DNA of 64,000 nucleotides from Apodemus sylvaticus (taxonomy: Eukaryota; Chordata; Mammalia; Rodentia; Muridae), in NCBI RefSeq assembly GCF_947179515.1, contig NC_067472.1, positions 200,206,325 to 200,270,324 on the forward strand. The letters are read 5' to 3'. The notes beneath the pieces are model-generated. The model saw nothing but the letters and a program-made list of their open reading frames with translations. It ran no database searches and was not told the origin of the DNA. A program made the position numbers and the translations under genes. Positions 23,738 to 36,137 of this stretch are shown one piece after another (the stretch's first letter is position 1; every line of letters begins with the position of its first letter).

Positions 23738-24407
23738 ATTTTTTGTACCACATATGAATTTATTACAAATAATGAAACATGAAAACTTGTATATCAACAA
23801 CCTTACCTTATTGCTAAATTCAGTAGAAATACTTATTTACTTATTTTAATGAGATAAATACAGTGACACAACTTTCCTATTATCGATGCAATGCAATATT
23901 AATTGAAGTCCCGCTAGACCTTGTACACACATAAACACAATACAAACATGGACACTACTCCTGTTTCCCAATTTTCTTGGCTTCTTTCATGTCTCTCTTC
24001 CTCATACTATAAATCAGAAGGATCAGCATGGAAATCCTTGGGCATAAAAGAGTGAAGGCATTGGTTTTTTCTTAATCTAGAGACTAAGAAGAGCTTGAGT
24101 GGAAATATATAAAGAACAATGTTTCCTGAAAAGAATGCAACTGAAGTCAAGTGGAGGAAGAGCGTTGAACGTCCCTTGGAAGAGTAGATCACCAAAACAG
24201 ACGAGATGGTATAACAATAAGTCACAAGAATTGCAACATGGTTTTCAGCTCTATTAACCCCAACATTGTGAATATTGCTAGTTCATTCATCTACAAGAGA
24301 GTAACAGAATATGATGGGTACCAAAAAACAAAACATGCTGACAGGAGTCTGTCTCCTGAGAGGCTCTCCAGGGACAGAAAAATATAGAGGCAGATGTTTG
24401 CTTGCAG
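23738..24407 (-). mobile_element. L1-mobilised retrocopy carrying an olfactory-receptor gene end
   Basis: The host L1 is cleanly split: 14 bases, ggttggcaagaatt, stand on both sides (23,724-23,737 and 24,408-24,421), a target-site duplication. Inside, on the minus strand, are about 70 bp resembling an L1 3' UTR in antisense (24,405-24,337), then an olfactory-receptor C-terminal coding part, a 3' UTR, AATAAA (23,764-23,759) and a short A run (reverse of T at 23,739-23,744) 14 bases later. This is the signature of L1-driven reverse transcription of a polyadenylated transcript. Confidence 0.8.
23955..24300 (-). pseudogene. Olfactory receptor, helix 5 to C-terminus, frameshifted
   Basis: On the minus strand MNELAIFTMLGLIELKTML fits helix 5 of an olfactory receptor. 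After a frameshift, AILVTYCYTISSVLVIYSSK and GR followed by LFLHLTSVAFFSGNIVLYIF fit the helix 5-6 region (family pattern SAEGRxKAFSTCxSHL). After a second break, LLIYSMRKRDMKEAKKIGKQ plus one residue and a TAG at 23,957-23,955 fit the end of helix 7 (NPLIYSxRNKDVKEA). The N-terminal half is absent. It is non-functional, and the parent gene lies elsewhere. Confidence 0.78.
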
Positions 24408-26929
24408 GGTTGGCAAGAATTTCACTGAGTATTTTTGCACCAATATTCTTAAGGGAAATTGGTCTGAAGTTCTCTTTCTTTGGTGGATCTTTGTGTGGGT
24501 TTGGTATCAGTGTAATTGTGGCTTGATAGAATGAGTTAGGTAGAGTTTCTTCTATTTCTATTTTGTGGAATAGTTTGAAGAGTATTGGTGTTAGGTCTTC
24601 TTTGAAGGTCTGATAGAATTCTGCACTAAAACCATCTGGCCTTGTGCTTTTTGTGGTTGGGAGACTTTCAATGACCCCTTCTATTTCTTTAGGGGTTATG
24701 GGACTCTTTAAATGGCCTATCTGATCCTGATTTAACTTTTGTATGTGGTATCTGTCTAGAAAATTGTCCATTTCATCCAGATTTTCCAGTTGTATTGAGT
24801 ATAGTTTTTGTAGTACGTTCTGATGATTTTTTGAATTTCCTCAGTTTCTGTTGTTATATCTCCCTTTTTATTTCTGATTTTGTTAATTTGGTTACTGTCT
24901 CTGTGCCCCTTTGTTAGTCTGTCTAAGGGTTTATCAACCTTGTTGATTTTCTCACTGAACCAGCTCCTGGTTTTGTTGATTCTTTGTATAGTTCTTTTTG
25001 TTTCTACTTGGATGATTTCAGCCCTGAGTTTGATGATTCCTGCCTTCTACTCCTCTTGGGTGTATTAGCTTTTTCTATTCTAGAGCTTTCAGATGTGCTG
25101 TTAAGCTGCTAGTGTATGCTCTCTCCAGTTTTTTTTGAGGCACTCAGAGCAATGAGTTTTCCTCTTAGCACTGTTTTTCATTTTATCCCATAAGTTTGGG
25201 TATATTGTGCCTTCATTCTCATTAAATTCTAAGAAGTCTTTGATTTCATTCCTTGTTTTTTCCTTGACCAAGGTATCATTGAGTAAAGCATTGTTCAGCT
25301 CCCATGTGTATGTGGGCTTTCTGTTATTTATTTATTTATTTTTGCTATTGAAGACCACCCTTAATCCATAGTGATCTGATAGGAGGCATGAGATTAGTTC
25401 AATGTTTTTATATCTGTTGAGGTCTGTTTTGTGACCAATTATATGGGCGATTTTAAAGAAGGTACCATGAGGTGCCTAGAAGAAGGTATATTCTTTTGAT
25501 TTAGGATGAAATGTTCTATAGACATCTGTTAAATCCATTTGGTCCATAACTTCTGTTAGTTTCACTGTGTCTCTGTTTAGTTTGTGTTTCTCTGATCTGT
25601 CCATTGATGAGAGTGGGGTGTTGAAGTCACCCACAATTATTGTGTGAGGTGCAATGTATGCTTTGAACTTTAGTGAGGTTTCATTTATGATTGTGGGTGT
25701 CCTTGCATTTGGAGCATAGATGTTTGGAAATGAGAGTTCTTCTTTGTAGATTTTTCCTTTGATGATTATGAAGTGTCCTTCCATGTTTTTTGATGACTTT
25801 TGGCGGAAAGTCAATTTTATCTGATATTAGAATGGCTACTCTAGCTTCTTTCCTGGGACCATTTGCTTAGAAAATTGTTTTACAGCCTTTTACTCTGAGG
25901 TCGTGTTTGTCTTTGACACTGAAGTGCACTTCCTGTATGCAGCAAAAATGCTGGGTCCTGTTGATGTATCCAATCTGTTAGTCTGTGTCTTTTTACTGGG
26001 GAATTGAGTCCATTGATGTTAAGAGATACTAAGAAATAGTGATTGTTGCTTCCTGTTATTTTGATGTTATTTTTATGTTTGTTTGATTATCTTTGTTTGG
26101 CCTTGTTGAAAGAAGATTACTTTATTGCTTTTTCTAGGGTACAATTTCCCTCCTTGTGTTGTTGTTTTCCATCTATTATCCTTTGTAGGGCTGGATTTAT
26201 GGACAGATATTGTGTAGATTTGGTTTTATCATGGAATATCTTGGTTTCTCCATCTGTGGTGATTGAGAATTTTGTTGGGTACAGTAGTTTGGGCTGGCAT
26301 TTGTTTTCTCTTAGGGTCTGTATGAGATCCGCCGAGGATCTTTTAGCTTTCATGGTCTCTGGTCAGAAGTCTGGTGTAATTCTGATAGGTCTGCCTTTTT
26401 ATGTTACTTGGGCTTTTCCCCTTACTGTTTTTAAGAGTCTTTCTTTGTTTAGTGCATTTGGTGTTTTGATTATTATGTGACGAGAGTAATTTCTGTTCTG
26501 TTCAAGTCTGTTTGGATTTCTGTAGGCTTCTTGTATTTTCATGGGCATCCCTTTCTTTAGGTTAGGGGAATTTTCTTCTATAATTTTGTTGAAGATATTT
26601 ACTGGCCCTTTAAGTTGTAAATCTTCACTCTCTTCTAAGCATATAATCCTTAGGTTAGGTTTTCTCATTGTTTCCTGGATTTCCTTGATAATTTGGGTAA
26701 CAAGCTTTTTGCAGTTTGCATTTACTTTGATTGTTGAGTCAAGACTTTCTATGGCATCTTCAGCACCTGAGATTCTTTCTTCTATCTCTTGTATTCTGTT
26801 GTTGATGCTTGCATCTATGACTCCTGATTTCTTTTCAAGGTCTTCTATTTCCAGACTTGTCTCCCTTTGTGCTTTCTTTGTTGTTTCTACTTCCATTTTT
26901 AGGTCCTAGATGGTTTTGTTCAGTTCCTT

Positions 26930-27115
26930 CACTTGTTTGTTTCTGCTTTCCTGTAATTCTTTAATGGATTTTTGTGTTTCCTCTTTAAGGGTTTCTATTT
27001 GTTGACCCATCTCCTCCTGTATTTCTATAATTGATTTTTGTGTTTTTTTTTTTTAAGGGCTTTTACCTGTTGACTCATGTTTTCCTGTATTTCTTTAAGG
27101 GAGTTATTTTTTCCT
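26930..27115 (-). repeat. Internal repeat of the L1 ORF1 coiled-coil coding region
   Basis: The phrases ttctttaatggatttttgtg, cctctttaaggg and gttgacccat recur about every 66 bp. They encode repeated heptads in the ORF1 coiled coil, a known length-variable part of murine L1. Confidence 0.7.
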
Positions 27116-27559
27116 TCTTTAAGGAAACATCATAAGATGTGATTTTAAATCCAGATCTTGCTTTTCCAGTGTCTTGGGGGTATCCAGGACTTGCTGCTGT
27201 GAGAGAACTTTGATCAGATGGTGCCATGTTGACTTTGTTTTTGTTGGTAATGTTCTTGTGTTTACCTTTTGCCAACTGGTTATCTCTGGTATTAGCTGGT
27301 CTTGCTGTCTCTGACTGTGGCTTATCTGTCCTGCAAACCTATGTATCTGTGCTCCTGGGAGATTCATTCTCTCTGTGTACACAGGTATGTATGTACTCCT
27401 CGGAAACAAGCTCTCTTGTGGTTGTTTTGGGGTATGTAGCTCTGTGGCCCAGGATCAGCTCTGGGTGTGGACAAAAATCAGAAGACTCCTGTCCCAGGCT
27501 GCTCCTAGTCCCCTATGTCCTCAGGGTTTTGGACTGTTTTCTCTGAGCAACAGTGGTGG

Positions 27560-27730
27560 CCCTACCTGTGCTGTCCGGCATCTCCGCACTCTTGGGTGGT
27601 CAGCTATCTCCCTGTGCCACCCGGATATGGCATGCTGTGGCAGAGGATGGTCCTTCTCTGCACTCCTGGGTAGTTAGCTACCTCCCTGTGCCACCTGGAT
27701 ATAGCATGCTGTGGCGGAGGATGGTCCCGA
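27560..27730 (-). repeat. Two tandem units in the L1 5' UTR
   Basis: A unit of about 79 bp containing ctccctgtgccaccnggata and gcatgctgtggc is present twice in direct order with few differences, as in the monomeric or internally duplicated 5' UTRs of murine L1. Confidence 0.7.
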
Positions 27731-27860
27731 GCTGTCTATATGTGTTTTGTGCGAAGGCTTTGATTCTGCTTTAAAAGAGTGTCTCCTGTAACTCAGCCTG
27801 TTCTTGATCTGGCTGAGTAGCAGATTACCTTGAATTCCTCAGTCTTCTTCCTTACCCTCT

Positions 27861-28246
27861 TAAGTGGTTTGGTTAGAAAACTGCACTACTATATATAACT
27901 CATATGGGTTAGGGTGTGTTTGTGTGTGCATATTTGTGTGTTCATATATGTATGGTATGGATGCACCTGCACGTGGAGACCCAAGATTATCATCAGATAT
28001 TGTTCTCAATCATTTTCCACACATTATTATTTTTCAGTCAAATTTGTTTATTTTATTTTGTTTATATATTACATATTTATTCACTTTGTATATATTGTAT
28101 GTATGTGTGTGAGCTCAGGTATGCCTTGGTGTGCACTTGCAGGCCAGGACAACTTTCAGGAATTTGGTCCTATCCTTTCACTATGCGAGTCTCAGGAGAT
28201 GAACTCACGTTGTCAAAGTTGACAGAAATTGAACTCATTTTAGTTG

Positions 28247-28298
<52 letters not shown>

Positions 28299-29594
28299 CC
28301 ATATATCTATATCTATATGGAATAATTTACTGTATTTAATTTGTTGAGTATTTTGTCTATGCATACATATGGATATCATGTACCTGCAGAAGTCAGAAGA
28401 TATCATTACATTTCTTGTAACTGGAGTTACAGAAGGTTGTGAAGCACCATGTGGATGCTTCTAACTGCTGATCCATCTCTCCAGACCCTCTCTTTAATAG
28501 TTGTTGAGACAGGTTCTCTAACTGAACTTGGAGACTACACTGCTCAGGCACAAGAATCTTCTCTCATGTGAGCTTTTTAGTGATTACTTTTTTTCTTCAA
28601 GAGTAAAAAGTCATATTGCCAGATGTTTAAGACAGAATTATACCTTGAAAATACATATTTAAAAATCCTTTTCCTCAGTTTCTCAAAATGGGATTGTATT
28701 TCACAGTAAGGCAATTGGAGATGATATAATACAGGTTAAATGAAGTCACCAGGGTATACTCTAGTTCCAGCAGGACTGCTATCCTGATGAGAAGGGGGAG
28801 TTGGAGCACAATGTGGCTACATATGACTTATTCTGAGCACTTGAGAGGTAGAAGAGGTGGATTTCTATCTTAGAGGTTAGCCTGTTTAACATAGTGAGTT
28901 CCAATCCAGACAGGGCTGCATTGAAAGATGTTGTCTCAAAGCTAAACAACAAACTAAAAGGAGGGGACACATAGGTATACAGACATCTCCCCTCAATACC
29001 CCTCAGAAATACCATTCTGGGGACAACTTGGCTTTGCATTTCCAGCTTTCAGCATGTAAAGGAGTAAGCTCTGTATAAAAACAGCCCAGAATGTGGTGGT
29101 CTGTTGCCATTCAACCTCTGGGATGAACCCAGCTAATACAGAGAAAGAAGAAAGTTGCAACAGAACAACCATGATGCAATTCCACTTACCAGAGCTTTCA
29201 AAAGCAAGTGAAATCCATCAGTCTGCATAGAAGTCAGTGTTTTTATAAGATCCTTAGACAGTTGTGGAAGTAGCTTATGCCATGGTACTTTTTATATGTT
29301 TATATTTTTCATTTTTCAAGACAGGACTTCTCTGGGTGTGGCCTTGGCCATTCTCAGATTCCTTCTGTAGACCAGGCTGCTTTCAAACTCACTTATAAAG
29401 ATCAGATAGCCTCTGACTCTCAATGCTTTGATTCAAGGCCTGCAGCACTATTACCCTCTGACACTAAGTTTATTGATATGGGGGCAAAGGGTAAGCAGTG
29501 CTTGCTATTGGACAATTCATCAGGTTGTGCAATTATGGATAATTTACTTGTCCTACTCAATAAAGCACTTATTCAAGAACAATTATTATAAGAG
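27861..29594. other. Intron 5 stretch with SINEs and a tetranucleotide repeat
   Basis: It holds a decayed B4 on the minus strand (about 28,095-28,230), a (TATC)n run (28,244-28,297), a reversed B2 fragment ending gatccatctctccagaccc (about 28,380-28,495), a B1-like piece on the plus strand (about 28,805-28,945) and a B1 on the minus strand (about 29,305-29,465). No exon is seen. Confidence 0.6.
28244..28297. repeat. (TATC)n tetranucleotide microsatellite
   Basis: About 13 units of CTAT/TATC, with an imperfect tail to about 28,320. Confidence 0.97.
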
Positions 29595-29847
29595 TAGCGT
29601 TCTCTTGTTTGTGGAATAGTTTAAGGAATATTGGCTCTTATTGGAAAATCTGGTAGAATTCTACACTAAAACTATCGGGCCCAGGTGTTTTCTGTTTGTT
29701 TATTTTTTTTTGTTTTTTTTTCCATTTGGGAGAATTTTAATGATTGCTTCTATTTCTTTAGGTGTTATGGGATATTTAAGTACTTTACCTGGTCTTGATT
29801 AACTTTATCTTTGACTGGTAGTATGTATCTAGAAAATCATCTATTTA
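29595..29847 (-). mobile_element. Old LINE-1, minus strand, left part
   Basis: Reversed ORF2 reverse-transcriptase region. It resumes at about 31,040 (agattttccaattttgtgga), showing that the sequence between was inserted later. Confidence 0.8.
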
Positions 29848-30076
29848 CCAAAACATAATCCACACATCAAATGAGGTACAAGAAGAAAGGAGGAGTGGCC
29901 CCTGGTTCTGGAAAGGCTCAGTGAAACAGTATTTGGCAAAACCAGAACGGGGAAGTGGGAAGGGGTGGGTGGGAGGACAGGGGAAGAGAAGGGGGCTTAC
30001 GGGACTTTCGGGGAGTGGGGGGCTAGAAAAGGGGAAATCATTTGAAATGTAAATAAATTATATTGAATAAAAAAAA
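29848..30076 (+). mobile_element. Very short young LINE-1 insertion, 3' UTR only
   Basis: 229 bp almost identical to the 3' UTR of the copies ending near 39,970 and 51,040 (gaacggggaagtgggaaggg, ggactttcggggagtggggg), ending in A. It is flanked by a 17-bp duplication, agaaaatcatctattta, at 29,831-29,847 and 30,077-30,093. It is a heavily 5'-truncated recent insertion. Confidence 0.9.
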
Positions 30077-30093
30077 AGAAAATCATCTATTTA

Positions 30094-31038
30094 GAAGCTG
30101 GAAAGAACCCAGATGTCCCTCAACAGAGGAATGGATACAGAAATTCTGGTATATATACACAATGGAGTACTATTCAGCTATTAAAAACAATGAATTCATG
30201 AAATTCTTAGGCAAATGGATGGAACTAGAAAGTGTCATCCTGAGCAAGGTAACCCAGTCACAAAAGAATGCACATGGTATGCAGTCACTAATAAGCAGAT
30301 GCTAGTTCAAAAGCTCAAAATATACAAGTTACAATTCACCCAGCACAGGAAGTTCAAGAAGAATGAGTACTTAAGTGAGGGTGCTATGGTTCCTCTGAGA
30401 AAGGGAGCAAAATGTTCACAGGAGCAACAAGGGAGGCAATGTGTAGAGCAGAGTCTGAAGTTAAGGCCACCCAGCGAGTGCCCTACCTAGGGATTCATCC
30501 TATAAATAGTCAGCAAACCTCGACACGGGGAAGTACAATGAGAAGTATGTACCAAAGGGAGCATGCCATGGCTGTCTCCAGAGGGGCCCTGCCGGAGCCT
30601 TACAAATTCAGAGACAGAAACTAGCAACCAACTATTGGACTGAGCTTGGGGTCCCCAGTGGAGGATCTGGAGGGTGGTCAGAGGAGCTGAAGGGGTTTAC
30701 AGCCCCATAGGAAGAACAATGACTTTGGACAGATAGATCCCAAGACTCCCAGGGACTGAAGCATCAACCAAGGGGTATACATGGTTCCAGCCAAAAATGT
30801 GGCAGAGGAATGCCTTTTTGGGCATCAGTGGGAGGAGTGGTCTTTGGTCAGGTAAAGGCTCAATAGAGGCCACAACAAAGGGAAACAGATGGGGGGGAAG
30901 TTGGGGGGGGGAAGTGGGGAAGGGAATCACTGGGGATGGGGACTTTTGGGAGGGGGGAAATTGAGAAAGGTTTTACCATTGGCAATGTAAATGAAGAAGA
31001 TACTCAATAAAAAAATGAAATACAAAAAAAAAAAGATT
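30094..31038 (+). mobile_element. LINE-1 3' end inserted into an older reversed LINE-1
   Basis: ORF2 last codons (agctggaaagaacccagatg), then 3' UTR with a G-rich run and a poly(A) tail at about 31,005-31,035. The old minus-strand L1 continues directly on both sides. Confidence 0.88.
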
Positions 31039-31039
31039 T

Positions 31040-32475
31040 TCCAATTTTGTGGAATACAGTCTTCTCTGAATTTTCCCAGTGTCTGCTGTTAGGTCTCCTC
31101 TTTCATTTATGATTTTGTTTATTTGGATATGCTCTCTGTAGATTTGTTAGATTGGCTAAGGTCTTGTCTATTTTGTTGGTTTTCTCAAAGAACCAGCTCT
31201 CAGTTTCATTGATTCTTTGTGTTGTTTTCTTTGTTTTTAAGTGATTGATATCATTCCTAATTTTGATCATTTCCTGCCTTCTACTCCACTTTTGTGTGCT
31301 CACTTCTTTTTTCTAGAGCTTTCAGATATACTTTTGAATGGCTAGTATGAGAACTTTCTGGTTTCTTAGGAAGGCACTTATTGCTATGCATATTCCTCTA
31401 AGCCCTGCTTTCATTGTGTCCCATAAATTTGCTTATCTTGTGCCTTTATTTTCATTGAATTCTAGAAAGTCTTTAATTTCTTTCTTTTTCCATGTCCCAG
31501 AGATCACTGAGTAGAGAGTTGTTCACTTTCCATGAGTGTGTAGGTTTTCAGGTGTTTCTTTTGTTGTTGAAGTCCAGCTTTAAAATGTAGTGTTGAGAAG
31601 ATACAGGGCATTATTTCAATTTTCTTATACCTGTTGATGCTTGCTTTGTTACCAACTATATTGTCAACTTTGGAGAAGAATCCATGAGATGCTGAGAAAA
31701 AGGCATTGTCTATTGTGTTCAGGGGAAATATTCTATAGATTTCTGTTAGGTCCATCTGATTCATAATGTCTATTAGTTCTGTTATTTCCTCATAGGTTTT
31801 GTCCAGATGACCTGTCATTTGCTGATTGGGCTATTGAAATATCCTACTATTGATGTGTGGAGTTCAATGTGTGATTTAAACTTTAGGAACATTTCTTTTA
31901 CAAACGCAGGTGCCATTGTGCTTGGGGGCATAAATATTCAGAGTTGAGATATTTTCTTCTGATGAGTAGGAAATGTCCTTACCTGTCTCTTTTAATTAAT
32001 TTTGGTCGAAATTCTATTTTATTAGATATTAGAATAGTTACTCCATTTGCTTGGAAAACATTTTTATAGACCTTTACTTTGAAGTAATATCTATCTTTAA
32101 TGCTGAAGTCTATTTCTTGTATGTAGTAGAATGATGAATCCTCTTTTCAAGTCTATTTTCTTATTCTGTGTCATTTTATTGGGGAATTGAGTTTATTGAT
32201 GTTGACAGATATTAATGACAAGTGATTGTAATTTCCTGTTATTTTGATGTTGGTGGTGTGTGTGTGTTTCTTTGTATATGTGTATTTCTTTGTGCTTCCC
32301 TTGTTTTGCTAGTATGGAATTACTTATTTCCTGTATTTTCTTAGATGTAATTATCCTCCATGGGTTGTATTTTCTTTAGGGGTGAATTTGTGGATAGATT
32401 TTATTTTAATTTGGCTTTATCTTGAAGTATTTTGTGATGGAACATTTGCTGGGTATAATAGTCTAGATTGGCATC
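31040..32475 (-). mobile_element. Old LINE-1, minus strand, right part
   Basis: Reversed ORF2 endonuclease region (a frame at 31,818-31,504 shows LIDIMNQMDLTEIYR) extending into the start of the inter-ORF/ORF1 region. Strongly decayed. Confidence 0.85.
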
Positions 32476-32479
32476 CAAC

Positions 32480-32885
32480 AGAATAAATTAAACATGGACC
32501 CTTGGGACTCGCAAAGACTGAACCAACAACCAAAGAACATACACGGACTTGACCTAGGTGTCTCTATATATAGCAGATGTGCAGTTTGGTCTTCATATGG
32601 GTCCTGAACAACTGGAATGGGACCTATTTCAAAAGCTGTTGCCTGTTCATGAGATATGTTCTTGCATCTGGTCTACCTTGTCTAGCCTCAGTGGGAGAGG
32701 ATGTGTATAGCTCACAGAATCTTGATGTGTCAGGAGAGGGGGGTACCCAGCGAGTCCCCATATACTTAGAGGAGAGGGAATGGTAAAAGGATTGTGGAAG
32801 AGGGTAAATGGGAGGAGGAGGGCAGAGAATGGGATGAAAAGTAAAAAAAAAAAATAAATAAAAATAAAATTAAATAAAAATAGTA
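32480..32885 (+). mobile_element. Old LINE-1 3' end, plus strand
   Basis: It begins tggacccttgggactcgcaa and runs through a purine-rich 3' UTR to an A-rich tail. With the reversed part to its left it can be read as one old twin-primed (inverted) L1 insertion. Confidence 0.65.
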
Positions 32886-33410
32886 ACATACTTAATGATG
32901 TTCCTTCCTAATGTCCACATAAAATAGAGATTGTGTACCATCTTAGTAGATGAGTGCAGTGGTTTTCATCTTGGTAGATAAGAATTACCCCCATGGCTCA
33001 TATATTTGAATGTTTGATTTCTACTTGATAGACTGTAGGTGGTAGACTGTAGGTGGTGGATTGTAAGATATAGCCATGTCAGAGATGTGTTTCTGACTGT
33101 GGTCTTTGAGAGTCCAAAATCCCAGACCATGCCCACTCTCCACATCTCTGCCCCACTTATATGGATCAGCATATAAGCTCTCAGTTACTGTGGTACCATG
33201 TCTGCCTGCCTGCCTCTTTCCTGTTGTGATCGTCATGGACTCAGTCTCTAAAACTCTAAGTAAACCCCCCATATCAATGTTATTTTTTAGAAACTACCTT
33301 GGCCATGGTTTTTCTGTACAGCAGTACAACAGCAACTAAGACAATGAAGAAATACAGCAGGCTCACAGTGCTCTGTGGGTCCCTCAGATTTCAGGTCCAT
33401 AAGCCCTTAC
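32886..33410. other. Intron 5 start with an interspersed repeat
   Basis: About 32,965-33,345 (catgtctgcctgcctgcctc through aaaactctaagtaaaccccc to tggccatggtttttctgtac) matches a common murine medium-copy repeat, class not fixed (LTR-derived possible). The exon 5 donor lies at its right edge. Confidence 0.45.
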
Positions 33411-33534
33411 CTCTTTGGTCTGCAAACTGTCCCTCGGGGCATGGGCTGCAATCGAAACAGCAGTGGGGGGCTCCCAGTTGGGGCACTTGGCTGAACCCTG
33501 GAAGGCAGCTTTCACTGCAGACGGAGGTGGGCAC
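33411..33534 (-). CDS. V2R-like gene exon 5: nine-cysteine linker
   Basis: This exon is 124 bp, the exact size conserved in V2R and T1R genes. The acceptor is TTACCAG and the donor AGAG|GTAAGG. It starts in phase 0 and reads VPTSVCSESCLPGF, then GAPHCCFDCSPCPEG, ending with one base of the Asp codon finished by exon 6. It supplies six cysteines; exon 6 adds three, giving the nine of the NCD3G domain that couples ligand-domain closure to the helices. It is intact, with no stop or frameshift. Confidence 0.93.
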
Positions 33535-34422
33535 CTGGTAACAGTAAGCAGAGTGTCACTGTGACTCTCCAGGAAATCATGCTTAGCCTCACCCTGAGAA
33601 GCAGAACAGAACAAGTTCCTCTCAGCCCACTGGATGAGATGCCTTTCAGGAAACATATATATCCTAAGAGATGCTCAATTGCAGAAGTACCATTGCATGT
33701 AATAGGAGGAGGGTTACATATAGCTTCTTTGGCTAATGACTTCAAAAACTTAGCTAAACAGTCTTCCAATCTCTCTGTGGCACCTACATCAACAACTGAA
33801 TGTACAGGGAGATGGCTAAGCTGGCAGAAGTACATACTGCTCTCTCAGAGAAGCAGGGTTCAATTCTCATCACCCTCAGAGCACCTCACACTGTAACTCC
33901 AGTTCCAAAGACCCAATTCCATCTTCGGGCTTCTGTAGACACCAGGTATACACATAATATGTATGCAGGCAAATATGCATACATGCAAAATACACTAGAA
34001 AAGAAACTGTAATATTTTTAGATATTACAGAAACACTGCCATATCCTTCTGTCAAACCATCCTGCTTGTCTCCGTTACTCAGGAAACCATTTTTTTATGT
34101 TTCCCTTTTTATTATTTTTTACTTTCTTTTGGACACACCCCATAACCTGGACATGCTTCCCTTGCTACTCTTGGCTTTCTTTCTCTTTCTCTGAAGCTTC
34201 CTGCAGCCTGTGATCGCTTGTTGGACTCCATGCCTAACTCAGAAGACATGACTCATGTCTCAGTTCCTTTCCCCATCTCCCTCCTTTGTGAAACTGTTGA
34301 GATTTACAGTTTGACTGTCCTGTTTGTTACTTTTGCATATACTCTAATAATTAAGTATCCTCAAGCTTCAGAAAAAGAAAATTTACAGGTATTTACTTCC
34401 TTAGCACCTTAGCACAGACATA

Positions 34423-34472
<50 letters not shown>

Positions 34473-36137
34473 CACACACACAGGCACACACACAGGCACA
34501 CAATCACACATGCATCCTCCTGCTCTCAAACCCGTACTTGTAGTAGAGACCTACAAAGACTGACTCAGTTCCTTTTAGCACATTTCCAACTCCAGACAAG
34601 GATTATCTAAATGATAGTGCAGAATCCTGAGATCTCTGCTATGACAGAAGAAAGTAAAAGGACTTCCCAGAGCAAGTACATTAAAATAATATTCCATAAG
34701 AATCCTCTGAACACCTAGCGTGCATCATTTATGCTTCACAAATTATCAGAAACTCATTCTCATGAAGAAATCCTTAGGTCGCCATTGACTGGAGATGCCA
34801 CCAGGACAAAGTTAGACAAAGTTGCAGAAGGAGGGGAATTCTTTGTCCACTGTCATAGGACAGGAAGTTGAATCATTTCTATGCAGCAGATTACACACAT
34901 AGATATGCCTATCTCAAAACAGCCAATTTATTAACATTTGTTAATAATTGTTAACTTTTAAATCTCAAATTATCTCCCAAAGTCTTGTGTATTTTGTACC
35001 ACCGATTAAGAGATGGTGGATTTTTGAAGAATGATTGGATCTTGATGTATCTGACATAACCAATGGATCAATTCCTCAGTAGACTCATAATTTGATGTAC
35101 TATTGTAGGTGGAAATAGGACATGGGATCTAAATGGAGCAAGAGAGAAACAGGAGATATGCACTAGTAAGATCTAACATGTTTATCTATCTAATCTGTCT
35201 CTAGCCCTACCTCCCACTTCTGGGGCTCATGAATGGGGAAACTTCTACCACATATCCCTGCTGCCAAGATATATTGTCTCAATCAGACACACTCAAAGCA
35301 ACGGATCCATCTGTCTTGCCCTTCTCACACCGTGAGTCAATAAAAACATTTCCTCACTTCACACTGTTTCTAGGGTATTTGTTTTGGTTGAGAACATCTA
35401 ACACAGCAAGTCACCTGAGAGTGTCTGCTAAGTTCATTTCTCAGGTAGCCCATGGTAAGGTGTCTGGTTTAGTGGGTCACTACCTTCCTCTTCACTGAGT
35501 GGGTCCTGAACACAGACAATGATAATACTCCCAAAACACCACCGGTGCAGATTCTGATTGTATTTGGGGAGCCTGCTGTGTTCTTGATCCAATTTTACAC
35601 AACTGTGTGTTATGTAATTTTCTGTATTTGTGTTTTTATATCTATATATGATTATGTGCGTGTATGTATAAGTGCATGTGGAGGCCCAAGGATAATGTTG
35701 GGAATCACCCTCCACTGCTTTTCCACTATGCACACTGAGGCACAAAGTAAAACCCTGAGATAGCTCATATGGTGAGTCTTACTTGCTCCTTGTTTTGGGC
35801 ATCTCCTTGTCTCCAACTTCCAAGAATAAAATTACAGGGGAACCACACTGACCCATCTACATATACATGTTCTGGAGACCTAATGTCTGCATAGCACACA
35901 CTTTAACTGCTAAGCCATCTCTCTAGCTCCAGGTCTGATATATTCATTTTTACTGGTGACTAAGTATTATTCAGAGAATTCTCTTTTATGAGGTAAAGAG
36001 CACAGTCAGTTATAATTGACTGGCTCTATCTAGAGTGGCATCTACTTACGTAGAGATCAAGGACCCTGGACTTTGAATTTTCCTGTGACTTTAACACAGT
36101 AGCACACAAGAGTCATCTCTGCATGCAGGCAACTCAC
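33535..36137. other. Intron 4 of the V2R-like gene
   Basis: It contains a B4-type SINE on the plus strand (about 33,805-34,015), a compound CA repeat (34,420-34,502), and reversed B4/B2 remnants (about 35,640-35,940, ending gccatctctctagctcc). Nothing else recognised. Confidence 0.65.
34420..34502. repeat. Compound (CA)n microsatellite
   Basis: A long (CA)n followed by three ggcacacacaca-type units. Confidence 0.95.

Larger units (their letters stand above)
20900..27860 (-). mobile_element. Nearly full-length LINE-1, minus strand, in intron 5
   Basis: Read on the minus strand from right to left: a 5' UTR with a duplicated unit (about 27,860-27,230), ORF1 with a coiled coil and RNA-binding part (about 27,110-26,120), ORF2 endonuclease (about 25,814-25,470), reverse transcriptase (24,771-24,430, continuing at 23,723-23,000), C-terminal domain (about 22,657-21,790) and 3' UTR (to about 20,900). 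Frameshifts and stops are frequent, so it is dead. It is interrupted at 23,738-24,407 by an inserted olfactory-receptor retrocopy. Confidence 0.93.

Noticed and set aside
28244..28297. Regular repeats as a possible CRISPR array
   Set aside because: A pure tetranucleotide microsatellite without spacers, in a mammalian genome.
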